Notes: generated by a model not told the origin, from the sequence alone. A DNA stretch of 64,000 nucleotides from Planctomycetota bacterium (GCA_019636215.1 JAHBXZ010000005.1:1-64000), one strand, 5' to 3'. Counted from the stretch's first letter, positions 43,182 to 53,205 are shown. Numbers and translations: made by a program.

Positions 43182-43806
43182 CTTCCGCCACGGCCTTGCG
43201 GGCCTTGCGGGCCTGGCTGGCGGCAGCAGCCAGCAGCAACGCGGCGATCCCCACTGCGTAGGTCTGCGACCGCGTGTGTTCGTTCACCAGCGAATCCTCT
43301 GGCGCCGTGGGATCGGCGATGTGCCGGGCCATGGGGTTCAGCGGCTCGGGGCGTTCCTCTACGCTTGGTGCGGCTTTGCGCAGCGCCATGGATGCAGCGG
43401 TACCGGAAACAGTCAGCACCCCCACCATCACCGCCAGCACCGTGCCGCCAGCAACGCCCAGTGCCAGCACCCGGGGCCCGTACTGGCGGACTTCCGGGCT
43501 TGTGCCGCGGCGCAGTGTGCGGGCAAGCACGAACATCTCAATCGCGGCCCAGCCCGAAAGCACGAACGCCACATAGCCGCCGAACGTGTGCAGCAGCTTC
43601 ACCAGCGGCGACAGGAAGCGCACGGTATCCAGCACAAAGCCTTCAAAGCCGCTGATCTTCTCCTGGAAGCCGGGTGTATCAAAAATCAGGGTGATAGAAG
43701 CCGCGCCGGTCAGGGCCAGCACAAACACAAGCGCCAAGGCACATCCCGCGGCCAGCACCGCGCGGCGGCACTGGCGTTCCATGCCGGAAAGATCTGCTTC
43801 AGCCAT
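43162..43806 (-). CDS. Membrane protein, unknown
   Basis: A 214-aa protein with about four membrane helices (18-42, 67-95, 110-135, 185-200). A conserved-looking LHTFGGYVAFVLSGWAAIEMF helix contains a His. The loop between helices 3 and 4 (about 140-182) is Pro/Glu-rich. No family recognised. Convergent with the antiporter operon, overlapping its last 20 bp. Confidence 0.65.
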   Translation of the reverse strand: MAEADLSGMERQCRRAVLAAGCALALVFVLALTGAASITLIFDTPGFQEKISGFEGFVLDTVRFLSPLVKLLHTFGGYVAFVLSGWAAIEMFVLARTLRRGTSPEVRQYGPRVLALGVAGGTVLAVMVGVLTVSGTAASMALRKAAPSVEERPEPLNPMARHIADPTAPEDSLVNEHTRSQTYAVGIAALLLAAAASQARKARKAVAEAIRSAE

Positions 43807-43840
43807 TTCGTTATCGTCTCACGTTGCGGCTGCCTACGCA

Positions 43841-43868
43841 ACAGGGGCGGCCCGCAGGCCGCCCCTGT
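43841..43868 (-). terminator. Terminator hairpin after the LysM-YkuD gene
   Basis: A 12-bp perfect stem (ACAGGGGCGGCC and its complement) with loop CGCA. On the minus strand it follows the stop of the 43888-44823 gene by 19 bp; a short T pair follows. Confidence 0.6.
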
Positions 43869-43887
43869 GATGGGTCGGGAGTTGCGA

Positions 43888-44823
43888 CTAGCGTTCGATC
43901 ACAACCAGGCGGGTGCCGGGGGCGATGATGTCATAGATTTCCTCGACCTCGGCGTTGCGCATCCGTACGCAACCCTGGCTGCACTCGCCCGGAATCAGCG
44001 CCTCTTCTTCGGCGCGGCAGCCGTGGATGCCATAGCCCTTGTGGCCGGCTTCGCTGCTCAGGCCCAGCCAGCGCGAGCCCAGGCGGTGCTTCTCGTGGCC
44101 GTAGGGCCAGCTTCCATCGGCGGGCTGGCTGATGCGGTTCTTGACCTTGAACTCGCCCAGCGGGGTCACGCCGCCGATGCCCAGCCCGACTTCATAGCGC
44201 TGGATGAACGCACCATCGAGCAACAGGTCCATGGTGAACTTGGAGCGCCGCACCACAAGTTCGAACTTTCCACTGAGGATCTTCAGAGTCTGGCCCACCT
44301 GCAGGTTGGTGTTCTTCAGTCCGTTCAGGCGCTGGATCATCTCCACAGTGGTGTTGTTCTGCCCTGCCAGGCGGCCCAGGGTGTCGCCGTTCTTCACCAC
44401 GTAGAGGGTCAGGTCGCCGCCTTCGGCCGCACTGAGAAAGATCTGGCGGTTGATCTCGCGCAGGGTGGCCAGTGCCTTGGCCTCGTCGGACTCGGGCAGA
44501 AAGTTGTTCAGGCTGGCCGAAAGCGCCATGCGGGCATCGCGCAGGCTGCCCTCGGCAAACAGCGCCATGCCGCGATCGAAGTCAGCGTCAACCTGCGGCT
44601 GAACCTTCTGCGGGGCATCGGGCTGCCTGGAAACCACCGCGCCTTCCTCGGGGCGGATGTGGGCGTCGAGTTCATAGATGGTGTCGTCTTCCTCGGCCGA
44701 CGCGGCGGCTGGCGCGGGCGGCAGGATTGGGTCGTGCTTGCGCACGTTGCCCGACTGGGTTCCTGTCAGGGTGCAGCCTGCCATCAGCGCGGCGAACACA
44801 AGAAAGATGAAGACGTTTTTCAT
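43888..44823 (-). CDS. LysM/L,D-transpeptidase lipoprotein
   Basis: A 311-aa lipoprotein (lipobox LMAGC, Cys about 17). After an acidic linker and a helical region come a LysM domain (about 140-185, YVVKNGDTLGRLAGQNNTTV) and a YkuD catalytic domain (about 195-311). The catalytic motif is HGCRAEEE...SQGCVRM with Cys as nucleophile. It would form 3-3 peptidoglycan cross-links or attach proteins to the wall. A paralogue lies immediately upstream. Confidence 0.9.
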   Translation of the reverse strand: MKNVFIFLVFAALMAGCTLTGTQSGNVRKHDPILPPAPAAASAEEDDTIYELDAHIRPEEGAVVSRQPDAPQKVQPQVDADFDRGMALFAEGSLRDARMALSASLNNFLPESDEAKALATLREINRQIFLSAAEGGDLTLYVVKNGDTLGRLAGQNNTTVEMIQRLNGLKNTNLQVGQTLKILSGKFELVVRRSKFTMDLLLDGAFIQRYEVGLGIGGVTPLGEFKVKNRISQPADGSWPYGHEKHRLGSRWLGLSSEAGHKGYGIHGCRAEEEALIPGECSQGCVRMRNAEVEEIYDIIAPGTRLVVIER

Positions 44824-44894
44824 GGCGTTACTCCTGGTTTGGGTGTTGGTGCAGCGGTGAAGTGCGTCTCCGCCCGGGACATGGTTCCTGTGGG

Positions 44895-45866
44895 CTATGC
44901 CTTGATCTCAACCTTGTTGCCGATGCGCACGATGTCGTACAGCTCAACCACATCCTGGTCGGCCATGCGTACACAGCCGCGGCTGGTCATGCCCGGGATG
45001 CTGTCGGGGTATGCCGTGCCGTGCAGGCCGATGCCGGTGCGCTTGGTGTTGTCCTTGGACCGGGCGTCTTTGTAGTTTTCCAGGCCGATCCAGCGCAGGC
45101 GCATTTCATTCACCGGGTCGTTGGGGCCGCGGCTCTGCTTCTCGGGGTCAATCGACATGCTGGCAATCTGGGTCACGCCCTCGGGCGTGTTGTCGTTGGT
45201 GCCGTGGGCCACCACGTACTGGCGCACAATGAACTCGCCGAAGTACAGGCTGGTCGTGTAGTCCCGTTTGCGAACCACAACGCTGACCTTGCCCTTGGGC
45301 AGCTTCAGGTTTTCACCGGGGTGAAGCGTTTTGTGGCCTCGGGGCTTGTTGTTCAGGTCATACAGCAGGTTGGTGCTGATGCCGGCGCGGCTGGCAATGC
45401 GGTCAAAGGCGTCGCCCGGTTTGACGGTGTAGTTTTCGCTGAACTCGTTGTGCACCGGGCTGAGGAACAGTTCGCTGGTAAGCGCATGAAACACGGGCAG
45501 GGCGCGGCGGCGCTCTTCAACCGGCAGCGCGCCTTCCAGGAGTTTGCCCAGCTTGTGGTAGGCCTGCTTGGTTGCGGCCGGGCGGGCTTCGCCGTCAATG
45601 CCCAGGGCCGCCTCCGCTTCGGCGATTGCGGTGGCGACCTCGGCCAGGCTCTGGGCCGATGCGGCGGTGCTGTCGCCGGATGACTTGCCGGCTTCACCAA
45701 GACCCGGCACCAGGTCCGCGACAGGGCTTTCCGCCACTGCACCCTTGGACGGGCCGAACACCATGTAGCCGCCGCCGCCGGCGCCTGCCAGCAACACCGC
45801 GCCGACCAGCATCATTACGCCCTTGCCGCCCTTACCGCGTCTGCCGCTGCCTCTGCGAGATGCCAT
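44895..45866 (-). CDS. LysM/L,D-transpeptidase, membrane-anchored
   Basis: A 323-aa paralogue of the next gene, anchored by one N-terminal membrane helix (about 20-40) instead of a lipid. LysM is at about 165-210 (YTVKPGDAFDRIASRAGIS). The YkuD domain follows, with HGTAYPDS and SRGCVRM as the catalytic motif. AGGAGG lies five bases before ATG at 45866, which decides the start. Confidence 0.9.
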   Translation of the reverse strand: MASRRGSGRRGKGGKGVMMLVGAVLLAGAGGGGYMVFGPSKGAVAESPVADLVPGLGEAGKSSGDSTAASAQSLAEVATAIAEAEAALGIDGEARPAATKQAYHKLGKLLEGALPVEERRRALPVFHALTSELFLSPVHNEFSENYTVKPGDAFDRIASRAGISTNLLYDLNNKPRGHKTLHPGENLKLPKGKVSVVVRKRDYTTSLYFGEFIVRQYVVAHGTNDNTPEGVTQIASMSIDPEKQSRGPNDPVNEMRLRWIGLENYKDARSKDNTKRTGIGLHGTAYPDSIPGMTSRGCVRMADQDVVELYDIVRIGNKVEIKA

Positions 45867-46006
45867 AGCTGCCTCCTGCCGATGAATGGACACGGCGCAA
45901 ACGACGCGCCTATCCCCTGTTCGGCAGGATCGGGCAGTGGAATCCAGCGAAAATCACCTTGGGTTACGTCCTGTAACGCATGCGCACCGACGCTGTTGCC
46001 ACTGCA

Positions 46007-46025
46007 CACCCGCGAGGATCGGGTG
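46007..46025. terminator. Possible terminator hairpin after the radical SAM gene
   Basis: CACCCG-CGAGGAT-CGGGTG, within a wider GTTGCCAC/GTGGCAAC inverted repeat (45995-46030), lies directly after the minus-strand radical SAM stop. No T-run follows. Confidence 0.35.
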
Positions 46026-46030
46026 GCAAC

Positions 46031-47338
46031 TCAGCTTTTGTCAAACCGGGCGGCGTCTTCGGGCTTCAGGTACTGGCGCACATCGGCCAGCAGCATGTCG
46101 GATGCCAGCCAATTCACTCCCTGCACGTGGGCCAGTGCCGGCGGAACATACGTGCACCAGGCCTCGCTGGCCATGTAGTCGCCGGTTACCGCGTACGCCC
46201 GCGAGCGCGCACCGCCGCACACGTCGCGATAGTCGCAGGCCCAGCACTTGCCCTTGAGCTGGCTGAAGTCCCGCATGCGCTTGAGGTCCGGGTGATTGCG
46301 GTAGATGTCGACAATCGACTGCTGTTTCACGTTGCCGCAGCGCAGCGGAAGAAAGCCACTCGGGTAAACGAATCCCTGGTGGTCAATAAAGATGAAGCCG
46401 TTGCCGTCGTTCACGCCGCGCGAGGCCCGGCCAATCGCGTCACCTTTGGCCCAGCCGCCGGGCTTCATGTCGCGCAGCACCCATGCCGGCGGGCCGTCGG
46501 TCTTGCGATCTTGCGCCGAGCCGCCCTCTTTGCGCGGCTTCAGGTACGCGCCGCTGTCGCCGCTGCTGCCTGCCGCCCGCTGGGCCTGCAGCACCACGCG
46601 CCGGTAATGGGGCGCGGCCGTGGTCTTGAGGTCAAAATCCGCGGCCTTGGCTGTGTTGTACAGTTTGGTGAGTGCTTCCTCGTATTGTTCGGGCGAAATC
46701 TCGTCGCTTTCTTCGCCGCGGCCGGTCGGCACCAGAAAGAACGCCGCCCACAGGGTCAGCCCGAACTTCTTCATCAGCGCGCACAGGTTGTCGATGTCGT
46801 TGACGTTCCAGCGGCTGATCGTGGTGTTGATCTGCACGGTGATGCCTTCGGCCACGGCATCGCCGATGGCGCGAATCGTGTGCGCGTAACTGCCGGGCTG
46901 GCGCCGGAAGTTGTCGTGAATCTCGGGTGTGCTGCCGTCCAGGCTGATGGCCATGCGCGTCAGGCCGTTCTCCTTCATTTTATGGATGGCCTCGCGGGTC
47001 AGCAGCCCGGTGGCGCTGGGAGTAACGGCCACACGCAGACCGACCGAATCGGCATGCTTGATGTAGTCGTAGACGTAGGGCGATTTCAACGGGTCGCCGC
47101 CGGTGATGACAAACAGCGGCGGGGCGGTGTCGCTGAACCTGCGCAGTTCATCGATAAGCGCAAAGCCCTGTTCGCGGGTCAACTCTTCGGGGTCGCGCGA
47201 GGGAATGGCCTCCGCGCGGCAGTGCACACAGCGCAGGTCGCAGGCACGGGTGACTTCCCAGATGGCAATGAACGGCGCCTTCTCAAAGTCGATGTCGAAA
47301 AAGTTGGGCTTGCTGCGACGTTCTGCTGCTTGCGACAT
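46031..47338 (-). CDS. Radical SAM/SPASM protein (TIGR04053/NirJ-like)
   Basis: A 435-aa enzyme. The SAM-binding [4Fe-4S] cluster uses C33, C37 and C40 in RACDLRCVHCRAEA. GGDPL and the SLDGSTPEIHD segment complete the radical SAM core. The C-terminal SPASM-type region has CWACDYRDVCGG and a last Cys near SEAWC, for one or two extra clusters. The N-terminal FEKAPFIAIWEVTRACDLRC pattern is that of a family often linked to heme or peptide modification; no precursor peptide is obvious nearby. GGAGG before ATG at 47338 sets the start. Divergent from the phosphoesterase gene, 70 bp apart. Confidence 0.85.
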   Translation of the reverse strand: MSQAAERRSKPNFFDIDFEKAPFIAIWEVTRACDLRCVHCRAEAIPSRDPEELTREQGFALIDELRRFSDTAPPLFVITGGDPLKSPYVYDYIKHADSVGLRVAVTPSATGLLTREAIHKMKENGLTRMAISLDGSTPEIHDNFRRQPGSYAHTIRAIGDAVAEGITVQINTTISRWNVNDIDNLCALMKKFGLTLWAAFFLVPTGRGEESDEISPEQYEEALTKLYNTAKAADFDLKTTAAPHYRRVVLQAQRAAGSSGDSGAYLKPRKEGGSAQDRKTDGPPAWVLRDMKPGGWAKGDAIGRASRGVNDGNGFIFIDHQGFVYPSGFLPLRCGNVKQQSIVDIYRNHPDLKRMRDFSQLKGKCWACDYRDVCGGARSRAYAVTGDYMASEAWCTYVPPALAHVQGVNWLASDMLLADVRQYLKPEDAARFDKS

Positions 47339-47408
47339 GAAGGCCTCCGGCAGCAATATAACGCCGTTGGGCGTCAGAACCACTTTTGTGCAGGATGTGG
47401 AAAAGTTC

Positions 47409-48041
47409 ATGCGTTTAGTCGCGATCAGCGATACCCATGGCAGGCACGACGAACTGACCCTTCCAGCGGGCGACGTGCTGGTGCACGCCGGTGACTTCAG
47501 CAACCACGGCCAGGCCGAAGAGATCATCGAGTTCGCGCAATGGCTGTACGCCCAGCCCTTTGCCCACCGCGTGGTGGTTGCCGGCAACCATGACCTGATG
47601 TTTGAGTCCGACCCCGGCCTTGCCGTTGCGCTGCTGCGCGAGCACTGCCCCGGTGTTCACTACTTGCAGGATGACGGGGTAACGCTGGATGGCGTTTCGT
47701 TCTGGGGCTCGCCCTGGCAGCCAAGATTCCTGAACTGGGCCTTCAACCTGGAACGCGGCAAACCACTGGCCCGGATATGGGCCCGTGTGCCCGCCGGCGT
47801 GGATGTGCTGGTAACCCACGGGCCGCCGATGGGCCTGCTGGACAAAACCCGCCGCGGCGAGCCCGTGGGTTGCGAAGAATTGCGCCTGGCCCTGGCCCGC
47901 ATCAAGCCGCGTGTGCACATTTTCGGCCACATCCACGAGGCCGCAGGCGAGGTAACGAAAGCAGGCGTTCACTTGGTGAACGCCTGCAGTCTTGACGCAT
48001 TCTACCAGCCCGCCAATCCTGCTCGGGTCATTGAGATCTGA
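47409..48041 (+). CDS. Calcineurin-like metallophosphoesterase (MPPED-like)
   Basis: A 210-aa enzyme with all five metal motifs: SDTHGRH (7-13), HAGDFS, GNHD, THGPP and GHIHEA. The small size and the SFWGSPWQPRFLNWAFN segment match the MPPED/UPF0046 group, which hydrolyses phosphodiesters. Its substrate is unknown. Its last 14 bp overlap the convergent surface-protein gene. Confidence 0.88.
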   Translation: MRLVAISDTHGRHDELTLPAGDVLVHAGDFSNHGQAEEIIEFAQWLYAQPFAHRVVVAGNHDLMFESDPGLAVALLREHCPGVHYLQDDGVTLDGVSFWGSPWQPRFLNWAFNLERGKPLARIWARVPAGVDVLVTHGPPMGLLDKTRRGEPVGCEELRLALARIKPRVHIFGHIHEAAGEVTKAGVHLVNACSLDAFYQPANPARVIEI

Positions 48042-49917
48042 CCCGCCGCAGGCCGAGGCCAAGCGCCGCCAGCAGCGCCGCAAGCAGCAGCCACGGTGTT
48101 CCGCCGGGCTCGCCGGTGCTGCAGCGGTCGTCGCCCTTGCCGCCTGCCGTGCCGCCGGTGTTCGGTGGCGTGGCGCCGAACTCATAGCTTCCGGCATCGG
48201 GCAGTCCCTGGTTGCGCGGGGCGTTGCGCTGGTCGGTGGTCGGCGCGCCGGTGCTGCCGCCGGTGTTGATCGCGGGGCTGCCCGCCAGGAGTGCATGCGT
48301 GCGCGTCGGGCCGCCGTTGCTGGTCAGGCCTGCCAGCATCGCATTCAGCGGTGTGCCGGCACTGCCCACCTGGTTGCCGTTGCTGCCGCTGACGGCAATG
48401 GCGTCAGGGTCCTGGATGCCGACAACACTGTTCTGGATGCTCATGCTGCCGTTGGCGTCCAGGTCTTGTGATCCACCGGACCCGAAGTTGCCCGCAACGA
48501 CGCAACCCACCACCGTCAGGGTTCCCGTAATCTTGTAAACGCCGCCGTAAATGGCCGCGGTGTTGGCCGTGACGGTGCTGAAGGTCAGCTGCACAATCGC
48601 ACCCGAGGACTCAATTCCCCCCGTGCCGGTGCCGGCGCCCCCGTTGTTGCCGCTGATCGTGCTGTTGATGATGGTGGCCGATGCCGAGTTGATGATCTGC
48701 AGCCCCGTGCCCAGACAGCCCGCGATCGTGCTTCGCTGGACGGAGAGGTTTTCGGCCGACTCGAATCGAATCCCGCCCGCACGGTCGCGGTTGTCACTGT
48801 CGCAGGCGCTGATTTCGGATTCCACCAGCGTCAGCGCACCGTACGCAGCAATCGCCCCGCCCTGCGAAACACCAGCTGTGCCGCCGTTGGCTGCGCCGCG
48901 CAATGCCGCGCAGCCGGTAATTGCCACTTTGGTCAGCGTGGCAACCTGGCCCGTGCCGCCGTTGTAGCAGATGGCACCGCCCGAACCGTCGCCGCCGGTT
49001 CCCGTGGCACCTGACGAGCCCGCCCCTACGGCGGAACAGGCTGTAAGCGTAGTGTTGCTCAGCGTCAGGTTGCGTGAAGCAAACACTGCACCTGCCAGGG
49101 CTTGCCCGCTTGGGAAGGCCGCCGTGGAGCCGCCACCCAGGGCCTGGCAGCCATCCAGCACACAGTCGGTCAGGGTAAGGTCCACATCGCTGCTGATCGC
49201 GCCACCTCGCGCAAATCCGCCCGTCGAGCCGGATCCCGTGCCGCCGCTGGCCATGCACTGGTTGAATGTCACCTGTAGAAAGGCAGCCGATCCAAACGCC
49301 GCATACACCGCACCGCCGATGCCATTGCCGCCCGCTGTGGCCCCGCTGCCGCCGCTGGCGCTGCAGTTCTGAAACAGGCAATTGGTAACACTAAGGGCCG
49401 CAACCAGCGGCGAATGGAAGATCGCACCGCCACGCCCGATGCCACCCGGCCCGCCGCCCGAGTTCGGCCCGTTGGCCTGGCATCCCACGAACGAAACGTC
49501 AAAAATCACGGTCAACCCGCGCGAGAGCAACCCGCCGCCGTCACTGTCCACCCTGCCATTGGTTACGGTCATGCCCGACAGGCCCAGGTAATGGCCCAGT
49601 TGCGACTCAAACACCCGGTACAGGCTGGCACCGCTGATCGTGAGCAGCGCGCGGCCCGGGCCGATGATGCTAACGCCTTCGGTGATCACCGGCAGGGCGC
49701 TGGCCAGCGTGATTGTGCCTGTGACTCCGGCCTGAAATCGGATTTCGTCGGCCACGGGCACCATGCTGACCATCTGGTTCGGCGTCGCATTCGCATCCAG
49801 GATGGCCTGGCGCAGGCTGCCCGCGCCCGAATCATTCAAGTTGGAGACGTTGAACTGGTTCTGGGCCGCGAGGCCGCACGCAAACACAAACACCGCCACG
49901 ATGCACAGAAAGCGCAT
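48028..49917 (-). CDS. Large parallel beta-helix surface protein with C-terminal sorting tail
   Basis: A 629-aa exported protein with signal peptide (about 1-18) and the [22 protein letters not shown] opening found in polymorphic/beta-helix surface proteins. A long Gly/Ser/Asn-rich region with repeated strand-turn units follows (pectate-lyase-like right-handed helix). Near the end is a choice-of-anchor Q-like segment (NTGGSTGAPTTDQRNAPRNQGLPDAGSYEF), then a tail with Cys, a hydrophobic helix and Arg residues. Adhesin or polysaccharide-binding role inferred. GGGGGAA precedes ATG. Confidence 0.8.
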   Translation of the reverse strand: MRFLCIVAVFVFACGLAAQNQFNVSNLNDSGAGSLRQAILDANATPNQMVSMVPVADEIRFQAGVTGTITLASALPVITEGVSIIGPGRALLTISGASLYRVFESQLGHYLGLSGMTVTNGRVDSDGGGLLSRGLTVIFDVSFVGCQANGPNSGGGPGGIGRGGAIFHSPLVAALSVTNCLFQNCSASGGSGATAGGNGIGGAVYAAFGSAAFLQVTFNQCMASGGTGSGSTGGFARGGAISSDVDLTLTDCVLDGCQALGGGSTAAFPSGQALAGAVFASRNLTLSNTTLTACSAVGAGSSGATGTGGDGSGGAICYNGGTGQVATLTKVAITGCAALRGAANGGTAGVSQGGAIAAYGALTLVESEISACDSDNRDRAGGIRFESAENLSVQRSTIAGCLGTGLQIINSASATIINSTISGNNGGAGTGTGGIESSGAIVQLTFSTVTANTAAIYGGVYKITGTLTVVGCVVAGNFGSGGSQDLDANGSMSIQNSVVGIQDPDAIAVSGSNGNQVGSAGTPLNAMLAGLTSNGGPTRTHALLAGSPAINTGGSTGAPTTDQRNAPRNQGLPDAGSYEFGATPPNTGGTAGGKGDDRCSTGEPGGTPWLLLAALLAALGLGLRRVRSQ

Positions 49918-49975
49918 GGTTCCCCCATTGCTTGCACACCCGCGAGCGAAGCAGGCCGTATGCAGAGTTCAGATG

Positions 49976-49997
49976 CCCGTGACAATGCTAACACGGG
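49976..49997 (-). terminator. Hairpin after the second beta-helix gene
   Basis: CCCGTG-N10-CACGGG, 8 bp beyond the 50006 stop. No T-run, so a weak candidate. Confidence 0.3.
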
Positions 49998-50005
49998 AGG
50001 GTTCG

Positions 50006-51823
50006 TTATGCCCGGGTGCGTTTCCAGCGTGCCGCCAACAGCAATGCCGAAGCCAGCGCGAACAGCAGCAGCCAGGGTGTGCCCCTGCCGCCGGTGCTGC
50101 ACAGGTCGTCGTCGTTGGAATCATCGTTGTCTGTCACGGTGATCACCAGCAGTGATACCGCCGAAGTGTCATTTCCGCCGCCGGCGTTGCCGCCGTCATC
50201 GACCAGGAACACCGAAAACACGTAGGTGCCTTCGGCGCCCTTGGCGGGTCGGAACGTCAGGTTGCCGGAAACAGCATCAATGCTTGGCCTGTCGCGGAAG
50301 CTGCCTGTGGGCCCGGTGATTACGAACTGCAGCGACTGCCCGGCCTCCCACAGCGCACCCGGGCTGATGCTGCCGGCCCAGGCCGCGATGGTTACGCCCT
50401 GGTCACCGCTGACCTGCACGCCGCCGCTAGTAGTGAAGCTGGGCGCAATGTTGGCAATGAACTCAATCGAGCCAATGTCGGGCGTTCCGCCCAGCGCACG
50501 ATTGGCACCGCGCTGGTCATCGGCCGGGGCGCCGCTGCCCCCGGCATTGATGGCGAAGCTCCCGAACAGCAGCTCGTGGCCCTGGGTATCGCCAAAGGAC
50601 TTCAATGGCCCCAGCCCTGCGCTGATCGGGTTGAACGAGGTGCCCACCAGTGTGCTGACCGTGAACCCGGAGCCGCCTGAACCGTCGCCGATCAGGTTGA
50701 AACCGCCATCCAGGAATGACCCCGACACATCCGGCGACAGGCCGGAGTTTCCGGCCACAATGCAACCCGTGATGTTCAGGGGCGTGGACGTGGAGATGCC
50801 ACCCTCAATGCCGGAGTTCTGGGTAATCGTGCAGTACTCAAAGCTGCAAGTTCCGCTGAAGACCAGTATCCCGCCGTTGTTGCCTCCCACGTTTCCGCTG
50901 ACGGTCACATTGCGAAGGATGGTATCGGCGTCAACTATCATGCCGCATCCGACCGATTCACACACCGAAGTCCGGAACATCAACGTTGCGCCGAGGACCA
51001 CAACGCTGGCTCCACTGTTTGAAGGGGCGTGAAAGCTGCGGTTCTCGTTGCCATGGATGTCGCTGTCACGAATGTTTGCACCCCCTGCACCGATGAGCAG
51101 CGCAGCGGCCGTACCGATTCCGTTGCCGGTGCCCTGGCCGCCGTCGCTGTGGCAATGCCCGATGCGGCAGCGGATGACGGTCAGCAATCCTGCGTCAGTA
51201 TGAATGCCTGCGCCGCGTGTGTCCCCGCCCGCAGCCCCGCTGGTGGAAGCGCCACCATGCGCTTCGCAGTCCATGATCATGCAGTCGGTCAGGTTCAGCA
51301 CGCCAGTAGTGAAGATCCCGCCTCCAGCGGCGGCGCCGCCGGTTCCGGCCGCGTTGTCACTGCCCGTGGCCACACAGTCACGGATCACACAACGGGTCAT
51401 CGTGAGCGTGCCTGCGTTGCGGATTCCGCCGCCTTCGGCCGGCGCACCGGTGATGTTGCCTTCCGCCATGGTCAGGTCGCTGATGCTGACCGTGCCCGCC
51501 GTGATTGTGAAAATGCGAAAGTTTGTGGACGCCGTGGCCGCACGCGCCACCGTTACAGCTCTGTTGGGCGCCGTCGGGCCCTCGATCGTCACACTTTCGT
51601 TGATGTCCGGCAGGGCCGTCTGCAGGTTGATGGTGCCGTTCAGCGTCGCGTTAAAGATGATATTGTCCGCGCCCGCCGCGGCTTCGGCATCCAGCAGGGC
51701 CTGGCGCAGGCTGCCTGCACCGGTGTCGTTCAGGTTGGTCACGTTGAAGGTGGCGGCGCAGAGGCCACCTGCCAGGCACAGAACCGCAACAATCAAGAGT
51801 GCGCGCATGTCTTCTCCGGGCAA
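50006..51823 (-). CDS. Second parallel beta-helix surface protein with C-terminal sorting tail
   Basis: A 605-aa paralogue of the 48028-49917 product. It has a signal peptide (about 1-23), [23 protein letters not shown], a right-handed beta-helix region, the anchor-Q-like motif ([31 protein letters not shown]), an extra Ig/cadherin-like region (about 460-565, ending [11 protein letters not shown]) and the tail [20 protein letters not shown]...RWKRTRA. The first gene transcribed of a tandem pair; GGAG lies before ATG. Confidence 0.8.
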   Translation of the reverse strand: MPGEDMRALLIVAVLCLAGGLCAATFNVTNLNDTGAGSLRQALLDAEAAAGADNIIFNATLNGTINLQTALPDINESVTIEGPTAPNRAVTVARAATASTNFRIFTITAGTVSISDLTMAEGNITGAPAEGGGIRNAGTLTMTRCVIRDCVATGSDNAAGTGGAAAGGGIFTTGVLNLTDCMIMDCEAHGGASTSGAAGGDTRGAGIHTDAGLLTVIRCRIGHCHSDGGQGTGNGIGTAAALLIGAGGANIRDSDIHGNENRSFHAPSNSGASVVVLGATLMFRTSVCESVGCGMIVDADTILRNVTVSGNVGGNNGGILVFSGTCSFEYCTITQNSGIEGGISTSTPLNITGCIVAGNSGLSPDVSGSFLDGGFNLIGDGSGGSGFTVSTLVGTSFNPISAGLGPLKSFGDTQGHELLFGSFAINAGGSGAPADDQRGANRALGGTPDIGSIEFIANIAPSFTTSGGVQVSGDQGVTIAAWAGSISPGALWEAGQSLQFVITGPTGSFRDRPSIDAVSGNLTFRPAKGAEGTYVFSVFLVDDGGNAGGGNDTSAVSLLVITVTDNDDSNDDDLCSTGGRGTPWLLLFALASALLLAARWKRTRA

Positions 51824-52210
51824 ACAAAAGCATCCGCCGGCCCGGCGGACGCTCGTTCTACGCCCCGCCAGTTTGGCCGTTTTGCCCCCCCGGTCAAGGG
51901 TTTACGCACACCGTTAGTGGGGCAGTTTGTCCATTCATAGCCCCGCCCGCAGGACGGGGTAGCCGCGCGCGGACAAGGCAAGACACTCCCCCAGCCTGCG
52001 GCCGGGACCATGTACGCTACGAGTCGCGAAACACGACCCACCGCCCGCGCGTCGGCGGATTTCCCGGTCAGTAGGGCAGCCCTGTTCGGGGCAAGCTCGT
52101 CCTCGCCAAGTGCGGCCAAAGCAGAAACCACGAATCCTCACGAATTGGCACGAATCTGTGGCAGTGGCCCGTCGGCAGCGAGTTCCAGATTCGTGGCGAC
52201 TGGTGTCCAT
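51824..52210. other. Non-coding, repeat-containing stretch
   Basis: Upstream region of the beta-helix gene. It holds a CCCCG...CGGGG palindrome near 51943 and a triplet of CACGAAT heptamers spaced exactly 10 bp apart at 52129-52155. No gene recognised. Confidence 0.5.
52129..52155 (-). repeat. Period-10 heptamer triplet
   Basis: ATTCGTG (minus strand) three times with 3-bp spacers, so the units are exactly one helical turn apart. Same architecture as the ATCYGTG triplets at 475-501, 645-671 and 815-841. Confidence 0.6.
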
Positions 52211-52505
52211 CTGGCGCTGTCGAAAAGTTCTGCCACTTGCCGTTCAGGCCCGATAGGGGTTGCGAAGCAACGTCCCCGCAACGCACTGCGTTGCGGGGAA
52301 AGAGATTAGCCCCGCGCGTGAGCGCGGGGTGGGCAGGCCTCCGCAAACCAAAGCCCCCGCAGGGGGCGACACATGGGCAAGTATGCCGCCCCCGTCGGGG
52401 GCTCAGCGAACTCAAATCTCTGTTCTCCGCCCTCACGGGCGGAGCTAATCCATGACGCCCCCTGCGGGGGCTCAAAAGCGATGCTTATGTTTTCGACAGA
52501 GCCTG
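52211..52505. mobile_element. MITE-like palindromic element, copy B
   Basis: Its right end (TTTTCGACAGAGCCTG, 52490-52505) is identical to copy A; its left end CTGGCGCTGTCGAAAA matches the inverse at 14 of 16 positions. The 3' half is shared with copy A (AGTATGCCGCCCCCGTCGG; GGGCGGAGCTAATCCATG), while the 5' half carries different hairpins (a 10-bp CCCCGCAACG stem; CCCCGCGC-GTGA-GCGCGGGG). Module exchange between copies is implied. Confidence 0.6.
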
Positions 52506-52541
52506 TCGATTCGTGGCTTCCTGCAGTTCCAACCCGCAACG

Positions 52542-53117
52542 TCACGTCGGTTCCTTCCATCCCGGGTTCACCAGCGCCGTGATCACGTGATCTGTCCATT
52601 GGCCGTCTACACGCAGATAGCTCCTGGCCAGCCCCTCTTGTACAAAGCCAAGCCTTTCCAGCACCCGCCCCGAGCGCAGGTTTTCGGGCCGGTACGCCGC
52701 CTGCACACGGTGCAGGTTCAGCGGGCCGAACGCGTAATCAATGACCGCGCGCAGGCCCTCGGTCATCAGGCCGCGTCCTTCGTGGGTTTTGGCGATCTCA
52801 TAGCCCAGGTTGCAGCCGTGCATCGCGCCGCGCACGAAATCACTCAGGCGCGCGCGGCCCACGGGCAGGCCGTCGGCCTTGTCGAACAGCAGAAAGTGGC
52901 AATGCCGGTCTTCGCGCCAGTCGCGCTCGATGTCCGCCACGGCCTTGGCCCAGTAGAGTTCCGTGTAGTAGTTCGGGTCGCGCGCCGGGCCGGCCATCCG
53001 GAAGTGCTCGCGGTTGGCCGTCACATAGCGGGCAATGGCGGGCACGTCTTCCAGAGCCGGAAAACGCAGCACAAGCCGCGCGGTTTCCAGCCTGGGCGGA
53101 GTCTTTGTCTGGGGCAT
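52542..53117 (-). CDS. GNAT-family N-acetyltransferase (RimJ/RimL-like)
   Basis: A 191-aa acetyl-CoA-dependent acetyltransferase. The opening ETARLVLRFPALEDVPAIARYV, the acetyl-CoA loop (EIAKTHEGRGLMTEGLRAVIDYAF) and the closing ENLRSGRVLERLGFVQEGLAR are typical of RimJ/RimL, which modify N-termini of ribosomal proteins or small amines. The only gene in a 2.7-kb repeat-rich stretch. Confidence 0.9.
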   Translation of the reverse strand: MPQTKTPPRLETARLVLRFPALEDVPAIARYVTANREHFRMAGPARDPNYYTELYWAKAVADIERDWREDRHCHFLLFDKADGLPVGRARLSDFVRGAMHGCNLGYEIAKTHEGRGLMTEGLRAVIDYAFGPLNLHRVQAAYRPENLRSGRVLERLGFVQEGLARSYLRVDGQWTDHVITALVNPGWKEPT

Positions 53118-53205
53118 GGCAGTATTGTGAATTGAACCGCCCGCACAGGCGAGTGGCCGGGCGCCGTAACGGTGTGCGAGTGGCTGGGCGGGGGCGCGCG
53201 TCTAT

